64,000 nt of DNA from an uncultured Collinsella sp. (GTDB taxonomy: Bacteria > Actinomycetota > Coriobacteriia > Coriobacteriales > Coriobacteriaceae). The notes under the pieces were generated by a model, which saw only the letters and a program-made list of their open reading frames with translations, was not told where the DNA came from and searched no databases. Each line of letters starts with the position of its first letter. The first letter of the stretch is position 1. The translations under genes and the position numbers were made by a program. This document shows positions 43,866-52,212 of this stretch, one piece after another. The stretch spans positions 1 through 64,000 of the forward strand of contig CAAENX010000019.1 in NCBI GenBank assembly GCA_900757495.1. Direction: 5' to 3'.

Positions 43866-44041
43866 CGAAGTACACCGTTGAATCGCACAGAGGGGAGGAA
43901 TGCGAATCAAACTCAACAGGGCAGGCTTTTTCATCGCCTATTGCCTGCTCCGTTGCTGAAAACAATATAGTTCCCCGTGGTTTACTTTCTAACGGCAAAA
44001 TACGCCGTCACACCTTCTCCATAAGTTAACCCCGGTAAACT

Positions 44042-44082
44042 AAAACCACCACAAAGGGGACAGGCACCTTTGTGGTGGTTTT
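44042..44082. repeat. CCACCACAAAG repeat, copy 1
   Basis: AAAACCACCACAAAG and its complement surround GGGGACAGGCAC. The A-run and T-run make it a bidirectional terminator as well as a repeat. It follows the MGMT-like gene. Other copies are at 44449, 46026 and 46982. Confidence 0.85.
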
Positions 44083-44098
44083 GGCCACGGCGGAGCCG

Positions 44099-44419
44099 CT
44101 AGAGCCCTGCTGGCCAGCGACAGACGGCCAAGTCGACGTGCATGTCGTCCTTAAACGTCACGCCCTCCCCCAGCAAAAGTTCGCGCTGAGCATCGGGACC
44201 GCCAAAAGCAAAGCCCTCGCAAATGCGGCCATCGGCAAACACCACACGATGGCAGGGAATCTGACCAGGGCGCGGATTGCTATGCAGGGCATACCCCACG
44301 TACCGCGCACTTCGTGGACGACCGGCGAGCAGCGCCACCTGGCCGTACGTGGCGACCATCCCTTCGGGGATCTGCTCGACCACCTCGTACACCCGCTCAA
44401 AAAAGCCCTCAGACGCCAT
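44099..44419 (-). CDS. MGMT-type alkyltransferase domain protein
   Basis: The 106-residue product is the DNA-binding/catalytic domain alone of O6-alkylguanine-DNA alkyltransferase. It has PEGMVATYGQVALLAGRPRSARYVG and the active-site motif IPCHRVVFADG. The alkyl-acceptor cysteine is present, unlike in the ATL proteins where it is replaced. Short single-domain members of this kind flag or repair alkylated guanine. The gene stands between two copies of the same repeat. Confidence 0.82.
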   Translation of the reverse strand: MASEGFFERVYEVVEQIPEGMVATYGQVALLAGRPRSARYVGYALHSNPRPGQIPCHRVVFADGRICEGFAFGGPDAQRELLLGEGVTFKDDMHVDLAVCRWPAGL

Positions 44420-44448
44420 TGCTCGCTCCCTTCAACCCAAACCAGCAT

Positions 44449-44488
44449 AAACCACCAAAAAGGGGACAGGCACCTTTGTGGTGGTTTT
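44449..44488. repeat. CCACCACAAAG repeat, copy 2
   Basis: It has the same centre, GGGGACAGGCAC, and the same right arm. The left arm has CCACCAAAAAG, which weakens the stem by one or two pairs. It lies between the DegV gene end and the MGMT-like gene start. Confidence 0.8.
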
Positions 44489-44498
44489 GACCGGAAAG

Positions 44499-45353
44499 CT
44501 AGTTGGCGGGGCGGAAGAAGGCTACGGCTACGGCGCCGGGGCCCACGTGGGTGCCGATAGTGGCGCCAATGGTGTGGATGGGCAGCTCGCTCTCGGCATG
44601 GCCAGCCCACAGCGCCGCACTGTCCTCGATATACTTCTTGAGCACCGCATCCGAAAGGCCCGTATAGCCGAGCGCCAGCGGCATGGAAAAGTCGATGCCG
44701 CCCGCCTTTTCGACCTTCTGGTTGAGCAGGTTACGACCGTTCTTGGAACCGCGCGCCTTACCCAGTTGCACGATCAGGCCATCCTCGGCGGCCACAACAG
44801 GCTTCACGTTGAGTAGCGTACCCACGGCGCCGGCCGCAGCAGACAAGCGGCCTCCGCGCACCAGGTACTCCAGCGTCTCAAGCAAACCGATGACCACCAC
44901 GCGGTCGCGAACGGCCTCGACAGCCGCCGCAACCTGAGCCGCGCCCTGGCCCTCGTCCACCAAGCGCAGCGCATACTCGACCAGCACGCGCTCGCCCAGG
45001 GTGACGTTGTTGCTATCCACCACATACACGTCGCCGCCCGGCGCCTCGGCAAGTGCGGTGCGAGCACTCTGGTTGGTGCCCGAAAGCTTGGCACCCACGG
45101 TAATAATCACCGCCTCGTCGCCGGCCTCACGAACCTCGGCAATCGCCTGCGAAAAGGCGTACGGGTTGACCTGACCGGTCTTGGGCAGCTCATCACGCTC
45201 CACGAGCATCTCGTAAAAGCGTTGGTGATCGATGTCGACGCCATCCATGTACACATCGGCGCCAAAGGTGACGGACAGCGGCAGAACACGCAGAGCGGGG
45301 TGCTCCGCCGGAGACATATCGCTGGCGGAATCGGTAATAATGCGGACGGACAT
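44499..45353 (-). CDS. DegV-family fatty-acid-binding protein
   Basis: The 284-residue product has the DegV start VRIITDSASDMSP, the central GAKLSGTNQSARTAL lipid-contact motif and VYVVDSNNVTLGERVLVEYAL. Related proteins (FakB) present fatty acids to the FakA kinase. No fakA is nearby, so the role as a FakB is by family only. AAAGGA precedes the ATG at 45353. Confidence 0.85.
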   Translation of the reverse strand: MSVRIITDSASDMSPAEHPALRVLPLSVTFGADVYMDGVDIDHQRFYEMLVERDELPKTGQVNPYAFSQAIAEVREAGDEAVIITVGAKLSGTNQSARTALAEAPGGDVYVVDSNNVTLGERVLVEYALRLVDEGQGAAQVAAAVEAVRDRVVVIGLLETLEYLVRGGRLSAAAGAVGTLLNVKPVVAAEDGLIVQLGKARGSKNGRNLLNQKVEKAGGIDFSMPLALGYTGLSDAVLKKYIEDSAALWAGHAESELPIHTIGATIGTHVGPGAVAVAFFRPAN

Positions 45354-45472
45354 AGCGAATCCTTTCTTGCGCAGGTCTCGCGCAGGGAATTTTGACAACA
45401 ATGTCCCGGCGCGGCGTGCGCGCTCAAACGGGACGATGCAGTTGTTGGCTGAAAGATAGTGCCAGCGCGGCT

Positions 45473-45922
45473 CTAAATCTCGCGCAGGGTGCTGAGGATC
45501 GTGCGCAGCGACGCATACATCTGCTCGCGCTGCTCCACGCCCATGGCCTTGCCGGTGGTATCGAGCACATCGCGAATGATGCGATCGGCCTCGCTCATGC
45601 TCTCGCCGCCCAGAGCAGTCAGGCGCACCGGAGCACGGTACTTGACGGCCGCATCACCCGAGTCGTCAACCTCGACGTAGCCGCCCTCCTCCAGATGAGC
45701 CAGTGTGCGCGAAACGGCGGCACGGGTAACGCCGGCCATGCGGGCGAGGTCGGCGCCAGTCAGGCCGTCCTTGCTGCGCTCAAGATAGTACAGGCACATG
45801 ACATCGGAGCCCTTAAGGCCGAGCCTTGCGCCTTCGGACGTCTTGATGCGCTGAATCTCCTTGTAGAGGCCGCTGATCAGTCCGACAAAGTCCTCAAAAC
45901 GTGTCTCGTCGTTCTGCTGCAT
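45473..45922 (-). CDS. MarR-family transcription regulator
   Basis: The 149-residue product has a winged-helix DNA-binding domain typical of MarR proteins (LKGSDVMCLYYLERSKDGLTGADLARMAGVTRAAVSRTLAHLEEGGYVE). It is flanked by dimerising helices. The wing (YRAPVRLTALG) is intact. It may control itself or the DegV gene that follows 119 bases downstream on the same strand. The ligand is unknown. Confidence 0.85.
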   Translation of the reverse strand: MQQNDETRFEDFVGLISGLYKEIQRIKTSEGARLGLKGSDVMCLYYLERSKDGLTGADLARMAGVTRAAVSRTLAHLEEGGYVEVDDSGDAAVKYRAPVRLTALGGESMSEADRIIRDVLDTTGKAMGVEQREQMYASLRTILSTLREI

Positions 45923-46025
45923 GGTGACGACCGCCTTTCGCTTACATGATGCTAACGGGTAAACATCTTAGCCGCACAAGGCAACACCCGTACCCAAATA
46001 TCCGATTTGTTAACCCATCAACATA

Positions 46026-46065
46026 AAAACCACCACAAAGGGGACAGGCACCTTTGTGGTGGTTT
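46026..46065. repeat. CCACCACAAAG repeat, copy 3
   Basis: It is nearly identical to copy 1, including the GGGGACAGGCAC centre, and lies after the B3/B4 gene. Confidence 0.85.
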
Positions 46066-46090
46066 GAACCTCAATAAGTTTTAGGCGTTG

Positions 46091-46810
46091 CTATAACTCC
46101 ACGCAAGGATTGTCGCGGGTCACAAGCGTCTTAACGACAACCGTCGCTCCCAAATACCGCTCGAGCAGCTCAGCGAGGCGATCGATCGCAGCCTGGCAAT
46201 CCCCCATGCGCTCGGGCTCTACGCACTCAATCGCCAGGAACGCATCGGCCGAATCGTCGGACAGCGCCGTGCGAACGCCATCGCGCCAGTTCCAGCAGCG
46301 GCACACGGCGCCTGCATCGTCGATATAGGCAAGCTCGTCGGGCAGCGTCGGATCATCCGCCTCCTCGCCAAGTGGCAAGAACGCGTCGCCGCCGTCGGTC
46401 ACCGTCAGGCGCAGATTGCCCTCAATAGCATGCAAATCCTCACCGCCAACGGGCAGCGCATAAGTCAACGAAATCGTGTTGTAGATATCCACCGCCGGCG
46501 TGATGTGGCCGACCGGCTTGCCTTTGAGCACGCGCTTGAGCAGGTTCTCAACTGAGCAACGCGCGCCCTTCTTGGTCTTGAACAGGCGATAGGCCTCGCG
46601 CCATGCCTTGACCGGCGCGTTCTCGCTGATGGTATCGCTGGTCAGATGGCGCTCCGCATCGATGTTGGCGCGGTCAAGCAGCGCGGCGATTGCACCCACG
46701 TCCTCCTGGGGAATCTGAGCCGCGGGCTTCATGCCCTTTACGACCACGACGCCGATAGCCGCCTGCGGAAACAGCTCCCAAAACGAATCCTCGGCAACGA
46801 AACTCTTCAT
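46091..46810 (-). CDS. B3/B4 tRNA-synthetase-like domain protein
   Basis: The 239-residue protein is a stand-alone relative of the B3/B4 domain of phenylalanyl-tRNA synthetase beta. It has APVKAWREAYRLFKTKKGARCSVENLLKRV and TPAVDIYNTISLTYALPVGGED, the pattern of this family. Free-standing B3/B4 proteins are thought to act on mischarged tRNA or free amino acids, without proof. GGGAGA precedes the ATG at 46810. A strong hairpin with a T-run lies in its leader. Confidence 0.8.
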   Translation of the reverse strand: MKSFVAEDSFWELFPQAAIGVVVVKGMKPAAQIPQEDVGAIAALLDRANIDAERHLTSDTISENAPVKAWREAYRLFKTKKGARCSVENLLKRVLKGKPVGHITPAVDIYNTISLTYALPVGGEDLHAIEGNLRLTVTDGGDAFLPLGEEADDPTLPDELAYIDDAGAVCRCWNWRDGVRTALSDDSADAFLAIECVEPERMGDCQAAIDRLAELLERYLGATVVVKTLVTRDNPCVEL

Positions 46811-46855
46811 ATGTTCTCCCTTCATAGCGGACGCCCGAGTCCGGACGCCTAAACA

Positions 46856-46960
46856 AAAAGCGCCCTCACAGCGGCCACCTTCAAAGTCCTACGGTGCCGC
46901 CACAAGAGCGCTTACGCTGCCCCCATCCGGAGAAGGGGGCGATATGTCAGGCGTATTGTA
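46856..46960 (-). promoter_or_regulatory. Leader with possible attenuator before the B3/B4 gene
   Basis: A TACAAT box (46955-46960) could start a minus-strand transcript near 46947. It would form a GCCCCC/GGGGGC hairpin and then a long stem from AAGCGCTC to GGGCGCTT, with GCGGCACC/GGTGGCCGC inside, ending in TTTTTG at about 46856. That is an intrinsic terminator between promoter and gene. The leader is too short for a normal T-box, although GGCACC recalls one. Confidence 0.45.
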
Positions 46961-46981
46961 ACCCGAGTCATTCGCGTGAGT

Positions 46982-47022
46982 AAAACCACCACAAAGGCGC
47001 CCGTCCCCTTTGTGGTGGTTTT
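46982..47022. repeat. CCACCACAAAG repeat, copy 4 (reversed centre)
   Basis: The arms equal copy 1, but the centre reads GCGCCCGTCCCC, so the element is inserted in the other direction. It follows the pckA stop and may terminate it. Confidence 0.85.
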
Positions 47023-47037
47023 GGGCCTGAGGCGACG

Positions 47038-48708
47038 CTAGTGGCGGAGTCCCAGCAGGCCGCGGCCGCGATGACGGGCCTCAGCGGGCACCTGGGCGTG
47101 CGGGCCGGCGGCCTTGACGGACTCGGGCAGGTGCGAGTACTTCTTCTCGAAGTTCTCCTCGAACATCACGGCCAGGTTGTGCGCTGCCTCGTCGTAGCGA
47201 GCGGTGCTCTGCCAGTACTGGCGCGGCACCAGAATGCCGTCGGGCACACCGTGGCACGTGGTGGGAATGTCGACGTTAAAGATATCGTCATGCACGAACT
47301 CGCTGTCCTCGATGGTACCGTCGAGGGCACGGGCCACCAGGGCGCGCGTGTAGGCAAGCTCGATGCGATGGCCCACGCCATAACCGCCGCCGATCCAGCC
47401 GGTGTTGACCAGATAGACGCGGGTGCGACCGTCGGCGATGCGCTCGCCGAGCATCTTGGCGTAGACCATGGGATCGAGCGGCATAAACGGCTCGCCGAAC
47501 AGCGAAGAGAACGTGGGCGTGGGCTCGGTGACGCCGACCTCGGTGCCGGGAATCTTGGCGGTAAAGCCCGTCACAAAGTGGTACATGGCGGCGTCGGCCG
47601 TCAGGCGCGAGATGGGCGGCAGCACGCCAAAAGCGTCGCAGGTCAAAAACAGCACGACGCTCGGGGTGGTGCCCATGCCCTTGGTCCATGCGTTGGGGAT
47701 GTGCTCCACCGGATAGGCCACGCGCGTATTGTGCGTGATCGAGACGTCATCGTAGTTAGGCTTGCGGCTCTCATCGAGCACCACGTTTTCGCAGATGGCG
47801 CCAAAGCGTACAGCGTTGAAGATCTCGGGCTCGTGGAACGCGTCCAGCCCCTCGCACTTGGCGTAGCAGCCGCCCTCGATGTTAAAGATGCCCATGTCGG
47901 ACCAGCCATGCTCGTCGTCACCGATCAGCAGGCGCGTGGGGTTGGCCGAAAGCGTGGTCTTGCCCGTGCCCGAAAGGCCAAAGAACACGGCGGTCTCGTG
48001 CGTGACGGGATCCATGCTGGTCGAGCAATGCATGGGCAGTACGTCGTCCTCGACGGGCAGCAGGTAATTCATGACGCTGAAGATGGACTTTTTGATCTCG
48101 CCGGAGTAACCGGTGCCGGCAACCAGAATCACGCGCTCCTGGAAGTTGATGACCACGGCGGCGCTGGAGTTGAGGCCTTTGATGGCGGGATCGCACTGGT
48201 AGCCCGGCGCGGCGAGCACGCAGAAGTCCGGCTCGCCGGTGCGTGCGATTTCACGGGCAAGCGGGCGGGCGAGCATCTGCTTAATAAAGAGCGCCTGGCT
48301 GGCACGCTCACAGGCGACGAGCAGTCGGCGCGTGTGGTTGCGGTCGGCGCCCGCCATGCCGCGGGTAACGAACACATCGCGCTCGTTGAGGTAGTCGACG
48401 ATACCAGCCTTGATGGTCTCGTAGCTCTCGGCAGAAAGCGGGCGGTTGACGGCGCCCCAGGCGATCTTGTCGTGGACATCGGGGGTGTCAACGATAAAGC
48501 GGTCGTTGGGCGAACGTCCGGTACGCTCCCCCGTCTCGATCACGAGTGCGCCGTTGGAGGCCATACGGCCCTCTTCGCGGCGAATCGCATGCTCGACGAG
48601 CTCGGCTGCCGGCAGGTCGACCAGCAAGCGGGGTTGGTTCTCGGCGGGATCTTCGACCAGCGTAATGCCAAAGTTGGATAGAACTTCTGCAGGGGTAACA
48701 CCAGGCAT
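47038..48708 (-). CDS. pckA: ATP-dependent phosphoenolpyruvate carboxykinase
   Basis: The 556-residue enzyme interconverts oxaloacetate and PEP using ATP/ADP. It has the kinase P-loop FFGLSGTGKTTLSANP, the metal-binding LLIGDDEHGWSDMGIFNIEGGCYAK and the substrate arginine in TGERTGRSPNDRFIV. In gut anaerobes it often works in the CO2-fixing direction. The start at 48708 follows AAAGGAGG. The last 15 residues are unusually rich in arginine and histidine. Confidence 0.96.
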   Translation of the reverse strand: MPGVTPAEVLSNFGITLVEDPAENQPRLLVDLPAAELVEHAIRREEGRMASNGALVIETGERTGRSPNDRFIVDTPDVHDKIAWGAVNRPLSAESYETIKAGIVDYLNERDVFVTRGMAGADRNHTRRLLVACERASQALFIKQMLARPLAREIARTGEPDFCVLAAPGYQCDPAIKGLNSSAAVVINFQERVILVAGTGYSGEIKKSIFSVMNYLLPVEDDVLPMHCSTSMDPVTHETAVFFGLSGTGKTTLSANPTRLLIGDDEHGWSDMGIFNIEGGCYAKCEGLDAFHEPEIFNAVRFGAICENVVLDESRKPNYDDVSITHNTRVAYPVEHIPNAWTKGMGTTPSVVLFLTCDAFGVLPPISRLTADAAMYHFVTGFTAKIPGTEVGVTEPTPTFSSLFGEPFMPLDPMVYAKMLGERIADGRTRVYLVNTGWIGGGYGVGHRIELAYTRALVARALDGTIEDSEFVHDDIFNVDIPTTCHGVPDGILVPRQYWQSTARYDEAAHNLAVMFEENFEKKYSHLPESVKAAGPHAQVPAEARHRGRGLLGLRH

Positions 48709-48847
48709 GGGGCCTCCTTTAAAAACGCGACACGTGGACGCGGCGCGCACTTTACTCACGTAAAGCCCGTTGTACCCGATATGCAAAACGTTTTTGCGGC
48801 AAGGGCGAAGCGCCCGCCCAACGGTCAAAAATCGCACGCAAGCGGCC

Positions 48848-48990
48848 TAGTCATTGGGGACGTTCTTAAACGACTAGTCGTTGGGGACACTCTTGAGCAG
48901 GCAACATTCAAGGAGTGTCCCCAGATGCCGGCACTTAGGGACGTTCCTAAAGTGCCGACACATAAGGAACGTCCCCAAGTGCCGACTACT
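48848..48990. repeat. Cluster of GGGGACGTT-type palindromes
   Basis: At least three palindromic units lie in tandem: CATTGGGGACGTTCTTAAACG with a CTAGTC turn, GGGGACACTCTTGA facing TCAAGGAGTGTCCCC, and CGGCACTTAGGGACGTTCC facing GGAACGTCCCCAAGTGCCG. Parts recur at 27730 and 35884. No gene is present. Confidence 0.75.
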
Positions 48991-49085
48991 GAATGGCACC
49001 GCTGAATATATTGAACAACCTGGTCAAAAACACGAATGGACACCACCGCGACTATACTAGAGCACAGCAATAGAAAGGAATCGTC

Positions 49086-50660
49086 TTGAGCATCACGCCC
49101 CTCGATAGCGTCCGCCGCACCATCGCCCGCCGCAACGGCGTCACCGACCCCACCGCATCGGGCGGGGCGCACGGGCAGGGCGGACGCATCGAGAACGGCC
49201 TGTTCCCCGCATCGCACACCGCCGAGGAGCTCGCACGAATCCAAGAGCTAAGCCAGCGTAACGCCGGCGGTCCCGACAGCAGCCAGGCCACACGCCGTCG
49301 CCGTGAGCGCGATCGCCAACCCGGCCCCATCCGCCGCATGGTCAATGCCTGGTGGAACCGCCTGCTCGGAGCCGTCTACGGCGGCGGCTTCTCCACGCAA
49401 GAAGCCGAGTACGAAGATCACGCCACCCGTCGCGACTACCTTTGGAATACCCTGGGCACCGCCGTATGGGGCATGGCGTTTCCGCTGCTCACCATTGTGT
49501 CGACGCAGCTCGTGGGGGCCGAGGAAGCTGGCAAGTTCTCCATCGCCTTTGTCACCGGCACGCTCATCATGATCGCGTGCAACTATGGCGTGCGCAACTT
49601 TCAGGTCTCGGACATCGACGAAACGACGTCCTTTGCCTCTTACCAGCTCAACCGCTGGCTTTGCGGAGCGCTCACCCTAGGCTGCGGCCTCATGTACAGC
49701 AGCGCCCGCGGCTACGATGCGCAGATGGCGACGATCGGCCTGGGCGTCTACCTCTATAAGGTAATCGATGGCATCGCCGACGTGTACGAGGGCCGCCTGC
49801 AACAGGCCGACAAGCTCTATTTGGCCGGCATGAGCCAAACGCTGCGTTCCGCCGGCGTCATCGCAGTCTTTAGCGTGGCGCTGTTCCTCACGCGCAGCAT
49901 GCCCATCGCGGCTATGGCCATGGGTGTTACCGCGATTGCCTCGCTCGTGCTGGTCACCGCCCCGCTCGCCCTGCTCGAAACCGAAAAATCGCGCCGCGTG
50001 AGCCTGCGCGAGGCTGGCCACCTGTTTATCCAGTGCGCCCCGCTCTTTGGTGCGCTGTTCCTGTTCAATCTCATCGAGAGCATGCCCAAGTTCGTGATGG
50101 AAGGCACGCTGGCCTACAAATATCAGCTGTACTTTAATGCACTGTTCTTTCCGGCGCAGGCTATTTTGCTGAGCATCGGATTTATCTATAAACCGCAGCT
50201 CCTGCGTCTGTCGAGCATTTGGGCGAACCCGCGCAAACGCCGCCGTTTTGACTTGATTATTATTGCTGTTATGGCACTGGTCGTGGTCATTACCGGAGCG
50301 TGCGCCGCATTTATGGCAGGCCCCGGCATTCCCCTCATGAGCTTTATGTACGGCCTTAACTTTGAGCGCTACCGCACGCTGGCACTGCTAATGGTTGTCG
50401 CCGGCGGAGTCACCGCGGCAATCGACTTTATCTACGCCATTATCACGGTGCTGCGCCACGCCGGCGACGTCACCAAAATCTACCTGATCTGCTTCGCCGT
50501 AAGCGTGGTGCTGCCGGTAATCCTGATTAAGCTGCTGGGTATGATGGGCGCTGTGGTGAGCTACCTAGCCATCATGGCCCTACTCCTGGTGCTACTGATT
50601 ATCGAGTACGCCCACATACGCCAACGCATCGAACGCGACCGCAATCCATACGGCGTCTAA
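49086..50660 (+). CDS. Polysaccharide flippase-like membrane protein
   Basis: The 524-residue protein has about twelve membrane helices from residue 115 on. It resembles Wzx-type lipid-linked oligosaccharide flippases of the MATE/MOP superfamily, such as in FFPAQAILLSIGFIYKPQLL. The first 110 residues are hydrophilic and probably cytoplasmic, longer than usual. The start is a TTG with AAAGGA six bases upstream. It is isolated from any glycan gene cluster in this window. Confidence 0.75.
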   Translation: MSITPLDSVRRTIARRNGVTDPTASGGAHGQGGRIENGLFPASHTAEELARIQELSQRNAGGPDSSQATRRRRERDRQPGPIRRMVNAWWNRLLGAVYGGGFSTQEAEYEDHATRRDYLWNTLGTAVWGMAFPLLTIVSTQLVGAEEAGKFSIAFVTGTLIMIACNYGVRNFQVSDIDETTSFASYQLNRWLCGALTLGCGLMYSSARGYDAQMATIGLGVYLYKVIDGIADVYEGRLQQADKLYLAGMSQTLRSAGVIAVFSVALFLTRSMPIAAMAMGVTAIASLVLVTAPLALLETEKSRRVSLREAGHLFIQCAPLFGALFLFNLIESMPKFVMEGTLAYKYQLYFNALFFPAQAILLSIGFIYKPQLLRLSSIWANPRKRRRFDLIIIAVMALVVVITGACAAFMAGPGIPLMSFMYGLNFERYRTLALLMVVAGGVTAAIDFIYAIITVLRHAGDVTKIYLICFAVSVVLPVILIKLLGMMGAVVSYLAIMALLLVLLIIEYAHIRQRIERDRNPYGV

Positions 50661-50740
50661 TTGGTGCAATGGGGGCAGCTAACTTACGATGGAATCACCC
50701 CGACTGGGGTCTCATTGCGGACAATATGCATCACGCAAAA

Positions 50741-50863
50741 CTAAGTGAGTAGACTTTTGCCGAATCCCTGACCACTCCGGCAAAATACAAGTCAGTTACC
50801 TGCGGTTTTGTTGAGGCAAATTTGCCGTCTGCTCGGCATTTCCAAAAAAGCCTACTCACTTAG
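50741..50863. repeat. Long palindromic element, copy D
   Basis: The arms CTAAGTGAGTAG and CTACTCACTTAG are exact complements at the ends, with imperfect pairing further in. They enclose the core ACCTGCGGTTTT (50798). The arms share no sequence with copies A-C. Confidence 0.8.
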
Positions 50864-50883
50864 CCAGCGGGCAGCCAAAAAAG

Positions 50884-50923
50884 AACCGTCGCGACGTCGT
50901 TTGACTCCGTTGCGACGGTTTTT
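50884..50923. terminator. Terminator between flippase and phosphoesterase genes
   Basis: AACCGTCGC pairs with GCGACGGTT and is followed by TTT; A-rich sequence precedes it, so it may work both ways. Nothing else is recognised up to 51048. Confidence 0.65.
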
Positions 50924-51048
50924 CGAGTATTTTCGCGCTGCCGAGGACGCAGACGCTCCTCATTTCTAGCGCTTACCGAGCAAGAAGGCGCTACTCTTCG
51001 AAAGTAGCCAAAAAAGCCCCGTCCCAAATTAGCTACCCTTTGCACCGA

Positions 51049-51888
51049 TTATTCGCCCGGGTTGATGTTCGCGTAGAACTCCGCACCATCATCCAGGCGC
51101 AGGATGCCCACGCGGCCGAACTCGGAGCCGGTGGCGGCGGCGCAGTCGATATCGATGCGATCGGGCACGCCGGCGGTATCCTCGCCGCCCAGGCGCACAA
51201 TCTGTCCGCGCCCCGACTCCTCGTCGAGCCCCGCCAGGCCGCCTACCTCGCAGTAACGCCCGAGCGACACCGTTGGCGTGTGGCCGCTCACCACGACCGG
51301 ACCCTTGCCCTCGGCAGAAAGCAACCCCGTCGGCGCATCCCAATAGCCGTGACGAATCCACAGCAGGTCATCGGACGACTGCACGGCAAGCATCTGCTTC
51401 AGCAGTTCGCGATCAGCATTCACCGCCCCCGCACCATCGGCACAATCAACCCCATGTTCAAGCAAAAACGCCCGCGCCGCCTCGGTCTGGATGCCGGCAT
51501 GTACCAGCAGGTACGGACGCTCATCAGTCTCGGCCACTGCGTAGAGCGGCAGCGTCGCCATCCAACGCACGAGCTCCTCGTACGCCTCGAATTCCATATC
51601 GTTGAGCTGCTGACGGGTAGTCCAACCGCCGTTGATATCCCATGTCTCGGCATCGAGCGGATCTTGGCCAATGATGGCGTCGAGCATGATCTGCTCGTGA
51701 TTGCCCTTGAGCACGCGAGCGTTGGGCAGCGAGCGCACGAGCTTAATAACGCCAACCGGATCGGGCCCGCGATCGATCATGTCGCCCAGCACGTACAGCG
51801 TATCGTCGGACGCCAGCGAAATCTTGGACAGGGCCTCGTCAAGCGCACGCACGTGCCCGTGAGCATCAGATGTCACATAGATCGCCAT
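51049..51888 (-). CDS. Metallophosphoesterase, serine/threonine-phosphatase type
   Basis: The 279-residue product has the phosphoesterase motifs in order: TSDAHGHVRAL, LGDMIDRGPDP, LKGNHEQIML and the later VVSGHTPTV and LLVHAGIQTE. The relaxed first motif (DAHG, usually DIHG) is notable. It is similar to bacterial PrpA-like enzymes and symmetrical Ap4A hydrolases. The substrate cannot be told. The ATG at 51888 has GAGAGG upstream. Confidence 0.88.
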   Translation of the reverse strand: MAIYVTSDAHGHVRALDEALSKISLASDDTLYVLGDMIDRGPDPVGVIKLVRSLPNARVLKGNHEQIMLDAIIGQDPLDAETWDINGGWTTRQQLNDMEFEAYEELVRWMATLPLYAVAETDERPYLLVHAGIQTEAARAFLLEHGVDCADGAGAVNADRELLKQMLAVQSSDDLLWIRHGYWDAPTGLLSAEGKGPVVVSGHTPTVSLGRYCEVGGLAGLDEESGRGQIVRLGGEDTAGVPDRIDIDCAAATGSEFGRVGILRLDDGAEFYANINPGE

Positions 51889-52212
51889 GGAACGCCTCTC
51901 TTTACTTGCGGCCGAAGCCCGGAGCCGCAACTAAAACTTCAAGTTGAACTTAAACGTTACCCATTGTACTCCGTTGCAATAAAGCTGGGAAGGGTTGCAT
52001 ACCGTCAACGGTCGCCAGCGCACGCCTGTCAACCCGCACCGCTCACGCCACGCCGTCTGGCCCAGCGCCCCGACCAGCGACGCTCGCATCGCAGCCTCGT
52101 GTCGAAAATGCGCATGCCCGCAATCCAGGCCCATAAACCCACCATCTTTGGGTACAAATAACCGCAGATAACTGACCGTGCCACGCCAACCACCCAGGAG
52201 CGGACACCATCC

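Noticed and set aside
46811..46960. T-box riboswitch before the B3/B4 gene
   Set aside because: The leader is about 140 bases and lacks room for a specifier stem; GGCACC alone is too little. Kept only as a possible attenuator.
47041..48681. A 546-codon open frame on the plus strand
   Set aside because: It is the complement of pckA, with no ribosome site and no recognisable domain.
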